This document shows, piece by piece, positions 9,801 through 17,814 of a stretch of DNA of 64,000 nucleotides (its first letter is position 1; every line of letters begins with the position of its first letter). The notes under the pieces were generated by a model that was not told the DNA's origin, ran no database searches, and was given only the letters and a program-made list of their open reading frames with translations. The stretch comes from Flavobacterium limi (GTDB lineage Bacteria; Bacteroidota; Bacteroidia; Flavobacteriales; Flavobacteriaceae), in contig NZ_JAADZV010000001.1 of assembly GCF_010645075.1 (NCBI RefSeq), positions 310,001-374,000 of the forward strand, in the 5' to 3' direction. Both the position numbers and the translations under genes were made by a program.

Positions 9801-10237
9801 TTTGGATATTGTGAATTAGGGAAGTTAGCATTTTGTAGCAATCTGCCATACTCAAAAACTGGCCAACCAGTAGCAAGTATTAAATCTTTACGCTCTTCGT
9901 CATGGATTCCTTTTTTATGCCTGATAATACTGCCTCCTCCTGATAGATGCCAGCCCAGACCTACGTTTCCAGATTGTTCTGCTACCTTAACGCCGGAGGT
10001 AGCACTATAATTTAATCCTACATTGACATTATAACCGTCTACAGTATGGTTAAATATTGGAATTGTTATGTTAGGAGTTCCGGTAAAAAGGTTAACGTTT
10101 GCTGCATTTATCCTTGTTAAGTTAGAAGCAGCAGGTGTGTATATTTGTTTAAAGGGGTCTTGTGCATAAATACTAAAAGAGGTGGTAATAATGCATAGCC
10201 ATATCAAACGGCATTTTAAAATTTTCATATTATTCAT
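6818..10237 (-). CDS. Exported YD-repeat / SpvB-like protein, first half of a split RHS pair
   Basis: 1139 residues with a signal peptide ending in SIYAQ; an alternative ATG three codons in would keep it. The N-terminal part (LFTGTPNITIPIFN, LNYSATSGVKV, VGLGWHLSGGGSI) is the segment found at the start of Bacteroidota RHS pairs and resembles the SpvB/TcB side of Tc toxins. The middle is long beta-strand sequence. The end carries YD repeats (TYYEYDSFNRLQVTKD) and stops without an RHS core or variable tip. Hence it cannot be a complete RHS effector by itself. The next gene downstream supplies core and tip, so the two may close one shell, as TcB and TcC do. It is divergent from the AraC-family gene at 10433. 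Confidence 0.75.
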   Translation of the reverse strand: MNNMKILKCRLIWLCIITTSFSIYAQDPFKQIYTPAASNLTRINAANVNLFTGTPNITIPIFNHTVDGYNVNVGLNYSATSGVKVAEQSGNVGLGWHLSGGGSIIRHKKGIHDEERKDLILATGWPVFEYGRLLQNANFPNSQYPKDVNFNYWISQSNQTNDVYQLHNSIFKPFYLEPTHADFRPATQIVDYEPDIFEFNFNGKSGKFVFDIDNGNVTVHQIPWQGLKISYSLDRENVSNRDQDYYIGKFIITDTDNTRYYFEAFEKTHENSRVNSVSFRTPGQYYHEFEDLGVIDDYIGWVTRKELRTEAFEPGKSVSATLDALNYVSSWCLTKVITPNNKIITYKYENETVFVSPNPMQVKNKYLGFQTNNSLVPVYDTLVNVVDNIYSQTITKRLSGIEYDNMKLEYVYNNYKQGNKGSNLMELKVYDKGILIKRNKLGYRTNYSPNPSNVSDVKIMNYHREILTEMQEYGTGSTDYQSHKFYYNLESFGGSIGQNLPNNNSFSIDQWGYYNGATNQMLIPKLYIYPDLSLNNRRFRVEPLQNYSGRMFMMDGADRRSNAQYMGIGMLNKIEYPTGGSVEYEFEPNKHLDEGETFIGPGLRIKKIITRDGVKTDNIHYDYNAISGVTSGKIVAKPVMARILSHRSLNPQNNLAYYEQNLSRFGDSQAELKSIDNRVIGYDRVTEYRSGNGKSVYDFANNGILGQNNDFKFQYEVEEDGYSWPNGGDCESNCDMLFWRPKVFNIRFGILKDAIYDNIFNLNPPDYDTYPFAPAPNYDWNRGHLVKKEIFNENGNLVQSTTNIYKAISPYERSMVQLPHYVYGLKIGRMHFGRSEYYSSDPNVRSVYGQALRAVKYQIYTDIAKVLSSTSTTDYLGQGEHLTSTVDYEYENKYNTMPTKIKATNSDGKVTSTENFYPTDLVNSLQYDTNGVLNQMISANLIDKQILSRKKIDSQYIGEVYNRYKKETWAGHDTYRLGSIYEKQDNININPNSNMDQKVSYDIYDANGNILQYKLGVGQPNTIIWGYNNQYPIAKVVNATHQDIINVLGTATLTKLNSGVFQNVALTDIEIRTILNVLRTSLPNAQVTTFTYKPLVGMTSTTDPKGMTTYYEYDSFNRLQVTKDHDGKILSKTIYNYKK

Positions 10238-10350
10238 TATTTAGGGGCACATAAAATCGCATTATTTGGAATTTTAACCCAATTTATAATACGAAACATA
10301 ATATTTTATTTTATTTTAAAGAAATTAATAATAATTAGACTAATTATAAA

Positions 10351-10358
10351 TAAATTTG
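10351..10358 (+). promoter_or_regulatory. -7 element for the AraC-family gene
   Basis: TAAATTTG fits TAnnTTTG and lies 75 bases before the TTG start. There is no evident TTG at the -33 position, which suggests dependence on an activator. The flanking sequence, including AATTAGAC and ATAAATAAATTTG, matches the region around 1634. Confidence 0.45.
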
Positions 10359-10388
10359 GCACAAAAGTACCGGAAAGGGAATAAGAAA

Positions 10389-10429
10389 AATAGGAAAAAA
10401 CGGATTATTATTTTGCAAAAACGGATTAT
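10389..10429 (+). promoter_or_regulatory. Tandem operator-like element, copy 2
   Basis: Two direct copies of AAAAACGGATTAT with ACGGATT cores at 10400 and 10421, again 21 bp apart. The block matches 39 of 41 bases of the element at 1673-1713. It lies between the TAnnTTTG element and the regulator start, so binding here could repress or tune the regulator's own transcription and act on the divergent RHS cassette. The bound protein is most simply the adjacent AraC-family product; that is inferred. Confidence 0.6.
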
Positions 10430-10432
10430 ATT

Positions 10433-11485
10433 TTGAACTTTAAATCAACTATTTTAGGACACGAAGAGCCATTTATAAACATAAAAAACGGCTCTTATAA
10501 TCAAAAAAATCATTTTGCTGAAGAAAAAGTCAGTATTAAAAAAGAAGATCTGGGGGAAATCACAAGCAATAATCTTATTACCGAAGATATTTTGATTATT
10601 GATATTCAAATGCATTTTTCAACTCCTCAAACGATCCGGACTGAAATGGTTGGTGAATCTGTAGTATTAAATTTTATTTGCTGCAATAATGTAGAAGCAG
10701 ATATTGATGAAGTTGAAAGTGAAAAATACACCACAGAAAACACTCATAACATTCTTTATACATCAAAACTCAACGCTAGTTTTAAAATACCTGAATTAGA
10801 AGAAATTAATTATCTGTCCATTATACTTTCTCCTGATTTTTATTCCAAATTAATTAATGAAAATTGGGACCTGCACCAGAAATTCTCCAAAAATATTTTA
10901 CAGAAAAAATCCGGTTATCTGACGCCAAAATATGTTCCTTTCAATTCAGAAATTCAATGGGCTATCCACGAGATCAAAAATTGTAAATATTCAGGCTCCA
11001 TGAAAAAAATGTATCTGGAAGCTAAGATCAAAGAACTATTGATTTTTCAGCTTGAATCTTTAAAAGAAACTCAAAATAAAGCTTTAATTGATGAAAAGGA
11101 TTTTAAAAAATTGCTTGAAGCCAAAAAAATCCTCGAAAAAAATTTTACGAATGCACCAACTTTAGTTGAGCTTTCAAGATTGATTTCGCTGAATGAATTT
11201 AAACTTAAAAAAGGCTTTAAGGCATGTTTTGCTACAACTATAAAAAGCTACGTTGTCAAACTCAGAATGGAACATGCCAAAAAATTATTTAAGGACAAAG
11301 CTTCCAATGTGGGTGAAGTTGCTTATAAATGCGGATATAAGGATGTATCCCATTTCTCAGCTGCTTTCAAATTATTTTATGGTTTTACCCCTATAAGTTT
11401 TCGTAAAAATTACTTTAATATTAAAATTTCATTATTGTGCTGGGAATTTTTTGATATTATATCATTAGAATTTTTTATAATTTAA
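10433..11485 (+). CDS. AraC-family transcriptional regulator (PchR/YbtA-like)
   Basis: About 350 residues from a TTG start. The start is supported by the remnant at 1716, which keeps TTG and the next codons in phase, whereas the upstream operator repeats shift phase between copies. The N-terminal 200 residues have the ligand-sensing pattern of siderophore-type regulators (HFSTPQTIRTEM, ENTHNILYTS). Residues 220-325 hold two helix-turn-helix motifs ending in GYKDVSHFSAAFKLFYGFTP. Normal members stop shortly after FRK; this one continues for about 25 hydrophobic residues, perhaps from a lost stop codon. It is divergent from the RHS genes and a likely controller of them and of the TonB receptor at 1578. 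Confidence 0.85.
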   Translation: MNFKSTILGHEEPFINIKNGSYNQKNHFAEEKVSIKKEDLGEITSNNLITEDILIIDIQMHFSTPQTIRTEMVGESVVLNFICCNNVEADIDEVESEKYTTENTHNILYTSKLNASFKIPELEEINYLSIILSPDFYSKLINENWDLHQKFSKNILQKKSGYLTPKYVPFNSEIQWAIHEIKNCKYSGSMKKMYLEAKIKELLIFQLESLKETQNKALIDEKDFKKLLEAKKILEKNFTNAPTLVELSRLISLNEFKLKKGFKACFATTIKSYVVKLRMEHAKKLFKDKASNVGEVAYKCGYKDVSHFSAAFKLFYGFTPISFRKNYFNIKISLLCWEFFDIISLEFFII

Positions 11486-11558
11486 TTCATCACAAAAAGC
11501 CTATAAATCAAATTTTTAATAGTAATATAGCGTTGAATTTTATCAATTAAATTAAGAA

Positions 11559-12347
11559 ATGAAAACCTACGTTATAATATTGCCTGTTCTGATTTTATTC
11601 ATATTAGGTTGTGAAAAGAAAATAACCAAATTTGAACAGCCAAAAATATTAAAAGCCAAATGTAAATTTGATTTAGCAATAATGGATTTTAATGAAGATG
11701 CAAAACAACTCACATCTGAAACGCTGGATACAACGGCAAACGAATCTTATTCTGATACTGAAGAAAAAATGTTTGCTCAAAAAACTCCGGATGTTTTGCC
11801 TACAGGAGCAAAAAGAATCGGTTATATAACTTTAGAAAAGCAAGATAGTATTGCGCATTTTGATCAATTATACTTTGATAAGATCTATATTGAAAAAGAC
11901 GATAAAAACAAAATCAAAGCTGTTGTCGGTTATGCAAAATTCAGAGAAGAGAAAGAGCTCCTAAGGATTATGAAATCTTTCTATGACAAATACAAAACGA
12001 CAGTTGATGGTGTAGAAGAGTTGGGTTCTGATTATTACACGGGTCAGGATGTAAATTATGAATGGGCATTACATGATAGATTCATTCAGGTTCATATTAA
12101 AAATGGAAGAGAAATTAGTGTCAGTACAAGTGCGGAGGATAATTATAATATAGAGTACTTCTATGCCGAATTTTTAATGGTTCCAAGAGAAGAATATCAA
12201 CGTATGAAGCATTTAATTTTCAATGAAATCGTTAAAAATAAAAGAATAATGACAATCTCAAAACCCTATTTTAACTTTGAATCTATTGATCCACTGAGTG
12301 GAAGAAATGCCTCCCAGACTTTGGAGATCCTGCAAAGTAAAAACTAA
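11559..12347 (+). CDS. Lipoprotein of unknown function
   Basis: 262 residues with a lipoprotein signal; lipobox ILGC places the acylated cysteine at residue 18. The mature part has an acidic segment (NEDAKQLTSETLD) and a central alpha/beta stretch, with no family that I recognise. It starts 73 bases after the AraC-family gene on the same strand and could share its transcript. A convergent terminator follows. It may belong to the same accessory locus, but nothing in the sequence ties it to RHS function. Confidence 0.7.
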   Translation: MKTYVIILPVLILFILGCEKKITKFEQPKILKAKCKFDLAIMDFNEDAKQLTSETLDTTANESYSDTEEKMFAQKTPDVLPTGAKRIGYITLEKQDSIAHFDQLYFDKIYIEKDDKNKIKAVVGYAKFREEKELLRIMKSFYDKYKTTVDGVEELGSDYYTGQDVNYEWALHDRFIQVHIKNGREISVSTSAEDNYNIEYFYAEFLMVPREEYQRMKHLIFNEIVKNKRIMTISKPYFNFESIDPLSGRNASQTLEILQSKN

Positions 12348-12365
12348 AAAACATTTCTAAAAAAA

Positions 12366-12398
12366 AGATCTAAATTCAAATCATTAGAATTTAGATCT
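12366..12398. terminator. Bidirectional terminator between convergent genes
   Basis: Perfect 12-bp stem AGATCTAAATTC / GAATTTAGATCT with a 9-base loop, an A-run before it and a T-rich stretch after it. It separates the lipoprotein gene from the convergent DUF4407 gene. Confidence 0.8.
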
Positions 12399-12405
12399 TT
12401 CTTAT

Positions 12406-13506
12406 TTAAAGTGTTTGCTTCTGTTTTTCTAAAAATCCATTAGATTGCAGTTCCAGTAATTCTTCAGCATTTTTACGCTGCAAATCGTACATCCGTTTAT
12501 CCTGGGCAATATCTCCATAAACTTTATCATGCATGGAAGCACTGGTTTTAATCAGCAGTTCGCGCTGGTATTTATTTTGTTCCAAAGTGGCTTTTAGTGC
12601 AGTTTCGGCTTCTTCCTGTTTAATATCGAATTCCCCTTTTGGTGCCAGTAATTTGGCAATTATCGGAGAGGTTTCAATTGCTAAAAATAATAACATGATG
12701 AAAAATGATGGAAGCCATGGTAACTTGTTCAATGCATTAATTCTCGCCATTAAGCCATCAAAGCCCTCTATAATTGGCTGTGTCTGTGAAACCTTTTTGT
12801 CCAGATCAGCCTGGAGTTGCGTACCTGCTTTTTCTTTTTCGGCAATTTTCGCTTCGTTGGTCATTTTTAAAGTTTCGTATTCTTTTAAGGCAGCATCGTG
12901 TTTTTCTCTCTTTTCTTTATAAACCGGGCCTTTTCCGAGCTTTTTTGTGCCGGCTGTTCCCTCGGCTTCTGTAATATAAGTTGAGTATAAAGTATTAACT
13001 TCTTTTTCCTTTTTCAGAATATCAGCTTGTAAAGCAGCAATTTCAGCCTTATTTTTATCTAAATCCGATTTGAAATAATTGCCGACCTGTTTTTTATTGG
13101 CCAGTTCCATTTCGTTTTTTTCCTTCAGCAAAACGGTATTGATTTCTTTTTCGAAAATTTTGATTTCCAAAGGTTTTGAAATTACGATAGCAATAATAAT
13201 TGCCAGCATAATTCGGGGAGTCGCCTGAAGGAATTCATCCATAAAGCGATCTCTTTTTTTAATTGTAGATACAATAAAACGATCCAGATTAAAAATGAGT
13301 AAACTCCATACCAATCCAAAAATCAGGGCAGGATAAATTGAGTCAAAAACAGTAAAAAGTGCATAAGCACTGGCAAGAAAAGCCATAACTGCAGTAAAAA
13401 AAACGGTGGCGCCAATACCAACATATTTGGTTTGCTCGCCTTCTGAACAGCCTTCGAGAAGATTTCTGTCGGCTCCTGAACACAGGATAAAAAATTGTTT
13501 TAACAT
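12406..13506 (-). CDS. DUF4407 membrane protein
   Basis: 366 residues. The N-terminal third has three or four membrane segments (VGIGATVFFTAVMAFLASAY, ALIFGLVWSLLIFNLDRF, IMLAIIIAIVISKPLEI). A long charged coiled coil (about residues 125-240) follows, then another membrane helix (FIMLLFLAIETSPI) and a Gln/Lys-rich tail. The order and the opening CSGADRNLLEGC fit DUF4407, a family common in Bacteroidota and of unknown role. It stands alone, convergent with the lipoprotein gene, and divergent from the phytate module. Confidence 0.85.
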   Translation of the reverse strand: MLKQFFILCSGADRNLLEGCSEGEQTKYVGIGATVFFTAVMAFLASAYALFTVFDSIYPALIFGLVWSLLIFNLDRFIVSTIKKRDRFMDEFLQATPRIMLAIIIAIVISKPLEIKIFEKEINTVLLKEKNEMELANKKQVGNYFKSDLDKNKAEIAALQADILKKEKEVNTLYSTYITEAEGTAGTKKLGKGPVYKEKREKHDAALKEYETLKMTNEAKIAEKEKAGTQLQADLDKKVSQTQPIIEGFDGLMARINALNKLPWLPSFFIMLLFLAIETSPIIAKLLAPKGEFDIKQEEAETALKATLEQNKYQRELLIKTSASMHDKVYGDIAQDKRMYDLQRKNAEELLELQSNGFLEKQKQTL

Positions 13507-13708
13507 GATTGATGATTTTTGATTGTGATTGATAAGGCAAATTTAACGCCAAAAATTCAATTGCAGTACAAATAGTCAATTTGTTTTTTACTGTGAATCA
13601 ATTATTTGATCTTTTAGTGTTACTTAAACATTACTATTTTCTGTTTTGTAACCCTCAATCATAACAGTATGTTAATTTTTTTTAATGACTTTAATAACAT
13701 TCAGGTTT

Positions 13709-13716
13709 TAGTTTCG
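13709..13716 (+). promoter_or_regulatory. Probable -7 element of the phytate module
   Basis: TAGTTTCG is one base away from TAnnTTTG and lies 26 bases before the receptor ATG. I could not assign a convincing phosphate-response box upstream. Confidence 0.35.
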
Positions 13717-13742
13717 CAACCGAAAATTAAACCAAACACACA

Positions 13743-16553
13743 ATGAAAAATTTTTATGTGGCAGCAATGCTATTTTTATTAACGTTGACGGGCTATGCTC
13801 AAAAAGCAATAATATCAGGAAAGGTATTAGATGCTGATGACAAACTTCCTTTACCGGGAGCCATGATTCAGATTGTTGGAGAAAACAAATACACGATCTC
13901 AGACTATAATGGCCGTTTCGAATTGCTTAATATTAATGTTGGAACATATCAGGTAACTGTAAAATATATTGGATATACCTCTGCCACTCAGGAAATCACA
14001 GTAGAGCAGGGAAAAAACAACGTAATCGACTTTGCTCTTAAAACGACAGGAACAGAATTAGATGAGGTTGTAGTGGGAGATATCTTAAAAGGTCAGGCAA
14101 AAGCCCTGAACCAGCAAAAAAACAACAAAAATATCGGAAATGTAATTTCATCAGATCAGGTAGGTCGTTTTCCGGATGCCAACGTGGGAGACGCTTTAAA
14201 ACGTGTTCCGGGTATTACGATGCAAAACGATCAGGGTGAAGCGCGTAACATTATTATTAGAGGTTTAGCTCCGTCTCTGAACTCTGTAACTTTAAATGGT
14301 GATCGAATTCCGTCTGCAGAAGGAGATAACAGAAATGTTCAGATGGACCTGATTCCGTCTGATATGATTTCGACTATCGAAGTAAATAAAACACTAACAT
14401 CAGACATGGATGCTGATGCAATTGGAGGTTCTGTTAACTTAGTTACGAGAGCTACTCCAAACGGGGAAAGAATCTCTGCAACATTAGCAGGAGGTTATTT
14501 GCCAATTCGTGAAAAAGCTTCTTATACAGCAGGATTGGTTTACGGAAATCGCTTTTTAAATAATAAGCTTGGAGCTGTTTTCAGTGGATCATATAATAAT
14601 GTAGATTATGGATCGGACAACGTAGAAAACGAATGGGTAAAAGATGATTTCGGAAATGAATTTCTTCAGGCATCAGAAATCAGAAAATACGATGTACAGC
14701 GTATTCGCCGCAGCGGATCTATTGCTTTGGATTATAAATTTGATGAAAATAACAGCATTTTCGCTAATGCGATCTACAATTGGAGAGATGACAGGGAAAA
14801 CCGCTTCAGAACAACTTATGATGATATTGAAGCCATCTACAATGGTGAAGAAATTACTGGTTTTCAAGGTCGTGTAAAACGTGAAACAAAAGGTGGTGTA
14901 AATAGTAACCGAAATAAAAACAGAAGGTTAGAAGATCAAAGAGTTCAAAATTATTCATTGCGTGGAGAACACTTAATCAATTCAAAATTAGATTTAGACT
15001 GGTCTGCCAATTATGCCAAGGCAAGAGAATACCGTCCTGGAGAGCGTTATATTGAATATCGTCAGGAAGGGTTAGGTATCAATCAGGATTTTTCTGAAAA
15101 CAGATTCCCATTGGTTACTAGCACTGGAGAATCATTAGATCAGTTAGAATTTGATTCGGCTTCTGAAAATACGGATGAAACAAGTGAAAGTGAATTTGGT
15201 GCAAAAGTAAATATCCGTTTTCCATTTTCGGTTATTGCAGCAGAAAAGGGGAGAATCAGAACGGGACTTCGTTTAAGAATGAAAGAGAAAGAAAGAAACA
15301 ATACGTTCTTTTCTTATGAGCCAATAAATGACGGAATGGATTTGTTATCAGAAGTTCCTACGAGTTATTTTGATGGTAAAAACTTCAATCCGGGAAGTAA
15401 GTATGTGCCGGGTACTTTTGCTTCTGCCAGCTTTTTGGGTAATCTGGATCTGAATAATGCTTCTTTATTTGAAAAGGAATCAGATCCGTCAGAATATTTA
15501 GCGGTAAATTATAATGCTAAGGAAAGAATTACTGCAGCGTATGTAAGATGGGATCAGGATTTTAATGATAAACTTTCCATGGTTTTGGGTTTCCGTATTG
15601 AAAATACCCATATTGATTATACAGGAAATCGTGTTTTGGATGAGGAAGAATTGGAGAGTGAAATTAACACCACAAATTCATACACCAATTTGTTGCCAAG
15701 CATTTCCTTTCAGTACAATGCGACAAAAAATTTAGTATTAAGAATGGCTGCAACAACAGCTTTGGCAAGACCAGATTATTATGCGCTGGCACCTTATGTA
15801 AACAATATCGCTTCAGATATGGCTATTACGGCAGGAAATCCAAATCTGGATGCAACTTATTCCTATAATTATGATTTCATGGCGGAGAATTATTTCAAAT
15901 CGGTTGGATTAATCTCAGGAGGTGTTTTCTATAAAAAACTAAATGATTTTATTTACAACTACAGTGATAATCAGTATACTACTGAAAAATTCGCTGCTGA
16001 TTTTCCAAATCAAATTAACCCGATTCCAGCAGGTGAAAACTGGGAATTTATACAATCCAGAAATGGAGATAATGTTGATGTTTACGGTTTTGAAGTAGCT
16101 TTCCAGCGTCAGTTAGATTTCCTGCCGGGGAAATTTTTGAAAGGTTTTGGTATTTATCTGAATTATACGTACACAAAATCTAAAGCAAAAGGAATTGCAG
16201 ATGAGGACGGAAATGAAAGAAATGACATTAGTCTTCCGGGAACAACGCCACACATGTTTAACGGATCTTTATCCTGGGAAAACAAACGTTTCTCTGCAAG
16301 AATCTCCACTAATTTTGCATCTGATTATTTAGATGAGTTAGGTTCTGAATCTTATAACGACAGCTATTATGACAAACAGTTTTTCTTAGACGCGAATGCT
16401 TCTTATAAAATTACGCCTAAACTTCGCCTTTTTGCAGAAGCAAACAACTTGACAAATCAGCCGCTCCGTTATTATCAGGGTACCGAAAATCATACTAAAC
16501 AAGTTGAATACTATCAGGCCCGTTATAATTTCGGATTGAAATTAGACTTGTAA
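13743..16553 (+). CDS. TonB-dependent receptor, probable phytate-module receptor
   Basis: 936 residues: signal peptide ending in GYAQ, then a carboxypeptidase-D-regulatory-like domain (about 22-110: GKVLDADDKLPLPGAMI, YTISDYNGRFELLN). The plug domain (about 115-240) contains VGRFPDANVGDALKRVPGI and RNIIIRGLAPSLNSV, and the rest is the beta barrel. It belongs to the large-receptor group with the DANVGDALKRVPG plug. A beta-propeller phytase gene starts 72 bases downstream on the same strand. That pairing suggests that the receptor imports phytate, its breakdown products or another organic phosphate through the outer membrane. The receptor class is certain; the ligand is inferred from context. 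Confidence 0.93.
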   Translation: MKNFYVAAMLFLLTLTGYAQKAIISGKVLDADDKLPLPGAMIQIVGENKYTISDYNGRFELLNINVGTYQVTVKYIGYTSATQEITVEQGKNNVIDFALKTTGTELDEVVVGDILKGQAKALNQQKNNKNIGNVISSDQVGRFPDANVGDALKRVPGITMQNDQGEARNIIIRGLAPSLNSVTLNGDRIPSAEGDNRNVQMDLIPSDMISTIEVNKTLTSDMDADAIGGSVNLVTRATPNGERISATLAGGYLPIREKASYTAGLVYGNRFLNNKLGAVFSGSYNNVDYGSDNVENEWVKDDFGNEFLQASEIRKYDVQRIRRSGSIALDYKFDENNSIFANAIYNWRDDRENRFRTTYDDIEAIYNGEEITGFQGRVKRETKGGVNSNRNKNRRLEDQRVQNYSLRGEHLINSKLDLDWSANYAKAREYRPGERYIEYRQEGLGINQDFSENRFPLVTSTGESLDQLEFDSASENTDETSESEFGAKVNIRFPFSVIAAEKGRIRTGLRLRMKEKERNNTFFSYEPINDGMDLLSEVPTSYFDGKNFNPGSKYVPGTFASASFLGNLDLNNASLFEKESDPSEYLAVNYNAKERITAAYVRWDQDFNDKLSMVLGFRIENTHIDYTGNRVLDEEELESEINTTNSYTNLLPSISFQYNATKNLVLRMAATTALARPDYYALAPYVNNIASDMAITAGNPNLDATYSYNYDFMAENYFKSVGLISGGVFYKKLNDFIYNYSDNQYTTEKFAADFPNQINPIPAGENWEFIQSRNGDNVDVYGFEVAFQRQLDFLPGKFLKGFGIYLNYTYTKSKAKGIADEDGNERNDISLPGTTPHMFNGSLSWENKRFSARISTNFASDYLDELGSESYNDSYYDKQFFLDANASYKITPKLRLFAEANNLTNQPLRYYQGTENHTKQVEYYQARYNFGLKLDL

Positions 16554-16625
16554 AAAACCTTTTAAAATTGATAAATTAGACAGGGTTTAACGACTCTGTC
16601 TAATTGTATACAAATACATTATAAA

Positions 16626-17684
16626 ATGAAGAATAAATCTATCATTGCTTTTTTACTTTTAGCTCTTTCATTCACAGCCTGTAAAGGCGATAAATTAGCT
16701 CCGGTATCTCCAAATGCCGTAAAACCAACAGCTGTTACCGAAGCATTACCACACGATACTGATGATCCTTCTATCTGGATTCACCCAACAGATGCTTCAA
16801 AAAGTATCATTGTGGGTACTGATAAAGATACGGACGGTGGTTTGTATGCTTTTGATCTGAAAGGAAAAATCCTTAAAAAGTCAATTCCTTTAAAACGCCC
16901 AAATAATGTTGATATCGCTTACGGATTGGTGATTGACGGAAAAAAAATTGATATTGCTGTTACTACAGAACGCGAAAGCAATAAAATCAGAGTTTTCACT
17001 CTGCCTGATTTAGAGCCAATCGACAATGGGGGAATTTCAGTTTTTGAAGGGGAAGATTTGCGTGACCCAATGGGGATAGCTTTATACACACGTCCGACAG
17101 ATGGGAAAATATTTGCCATTGTGGGTAGAAAATCCGGTCCTTCCGGGAATTATTTATGGCAGTACGAACTTTTTGGAAACGGAAAATTTGCTGATGCAAA
17201 AGTGGTTCGAAAATTTGGGACGTACAGTGGAAAAAAAGAAATCGAAGCAATTGCAGTTGATAATGAATTAGGAGCTGTTTATTATTGTGACGAACAGGTT
17301 GGAATCAGAAAATACAAGGCAGATCCGGCTTTAAACGATAATAAAGAACTGGCTTTCTTTGGACAGAAAGATTTCAAAGCTGATCATGAAGGAATTGCTA
17401 TTTACAAACAAACAGATTCTACAGGATATATTTTAGTATCCAACCAACAGGCAAACTCTTTTATGGTGTATCCTAGAGAAGGTTTTAACGGAAATCCAAA
17501 TAGCTATAAATTGCTTGCAGAAGTTCCTACGTCAACAATCGAATGCGATGGTGCTGATGTAACCAGTGTTAATTTAGGAGGAGCTTATAATAACGGTCTT
17601 TTTGTAGCCATGAGCAACGGAATGACTTTTCATTACTACGCCTGGGATTTGATTCAGAAGCGCATTGACGAAGCAAAAAAATAA
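16626..17684 (+). CDS. Beta-propeller phytase (3-phytase), lipoprotein
   Basis: 352 residues; lipobox FTAC gives an acylated cysteine at residue 19. The six-bladed propeller phytase motifs are present: HDTDDPSIWIHP near residue 45, GTDKDTDGGLYAFDLKGK, RPNNVDIAYG, DPMGIALY, DHEGIAIY and QANSFMVY. These contain the acidic residues that bind calcium and the substrate phosphates. The enzyme removes phosphate from phytate at the cell surface or in the periplasm. It follows the TonB receptor in one operon, consistent with scavenging phosphate from plant material. It ends at a strong bidirectional terminator. Confidence 0.93.
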   Translation: MKNKSIIAFLLLALSFTACKGDKLAPVSPNAVKPTAVTEALPHDTDDPSIWIHPTDASKSIIVGTDKDTDGGLYAFDLKGKILKKSIPLKRPNNVDIAYGLVIDGKKIDIAVTTERESNKIRVFTLPDLEPIDNGGISVFEGEDLRDPMGIALYTRPTDGKIFAIVGRKSGPSGNYLWQYELFGNGKFADAKVVRKFGTYSGKKEIEAIAVDNELGAVYYCDEQVGIRKYKADPALNDNKELAFFGQKDFKADHEGIAIYKQTDSTGYILVSNQQANSFMVYPREGFNGNPNSYKLLAEVPTSTIECDGADVTSVNLGGAYNNGLFVAMSNGMTFHYYAWDLIQKRIDEAKK

Positions 17685-17696
17685 ACTTTTCAGTGT

Positions 17697-17756
17697 TGTT
17701 TTCAGTCGCAGTTTTTCAGTGTTCAGTGTTTATTTTTTTTAACTGCGATTGGAGAC
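17697..17756. repeat. CAGT-rich intergenic repeat with inverted arms
   Basis: Repeated TTCAGTG/TTCAGTCGCAGTT units are followed by an inverted partner AACTGCGATT; arms AGTCGCAGTT near 17704-17713 and AACTGCGATT at 17741-17750 pair in 9 of 10 positions. It lies in the convergent gap just before the terminator. Short CAGT-type repeats of this kind occur between genes in Flavobacterium genomes. No coding capacity is seen. Confidence 0.5.
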
Positions 17757-17761
17757 TAAAC

Positions 17762-17793
17762 AAAAAAGCTGTTCAGAAATGAACAGCTTTTTT
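17762..17793. terminator. Bidirectional terminator, phytase / pckA
   Basis: Perfect 14-bp stem AAAAAAGCTGTTCA / TGAACAGCTTTTTT closed by a GAAA tetraloop. It serves the convergent phytase and pckA genes. Confidence 0.9.
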
Positions 17794-17814
17794 AATTTGA
17801 ATCAATAATTCCTT

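Noticed and set aside
2661-10237. YD repeats considered as DNA repeats or a CRISPR array
   Set aside because: Similarity is at protein level only; no fixed-length identical repeats with spacers exist here or elsewhere in the window.
12533-12922. Forward open frame opposite the DUF4407 gene
   Set aside because: It is antisense to the coiled-coil region; its long frame follows from the codon bias of the real gene.
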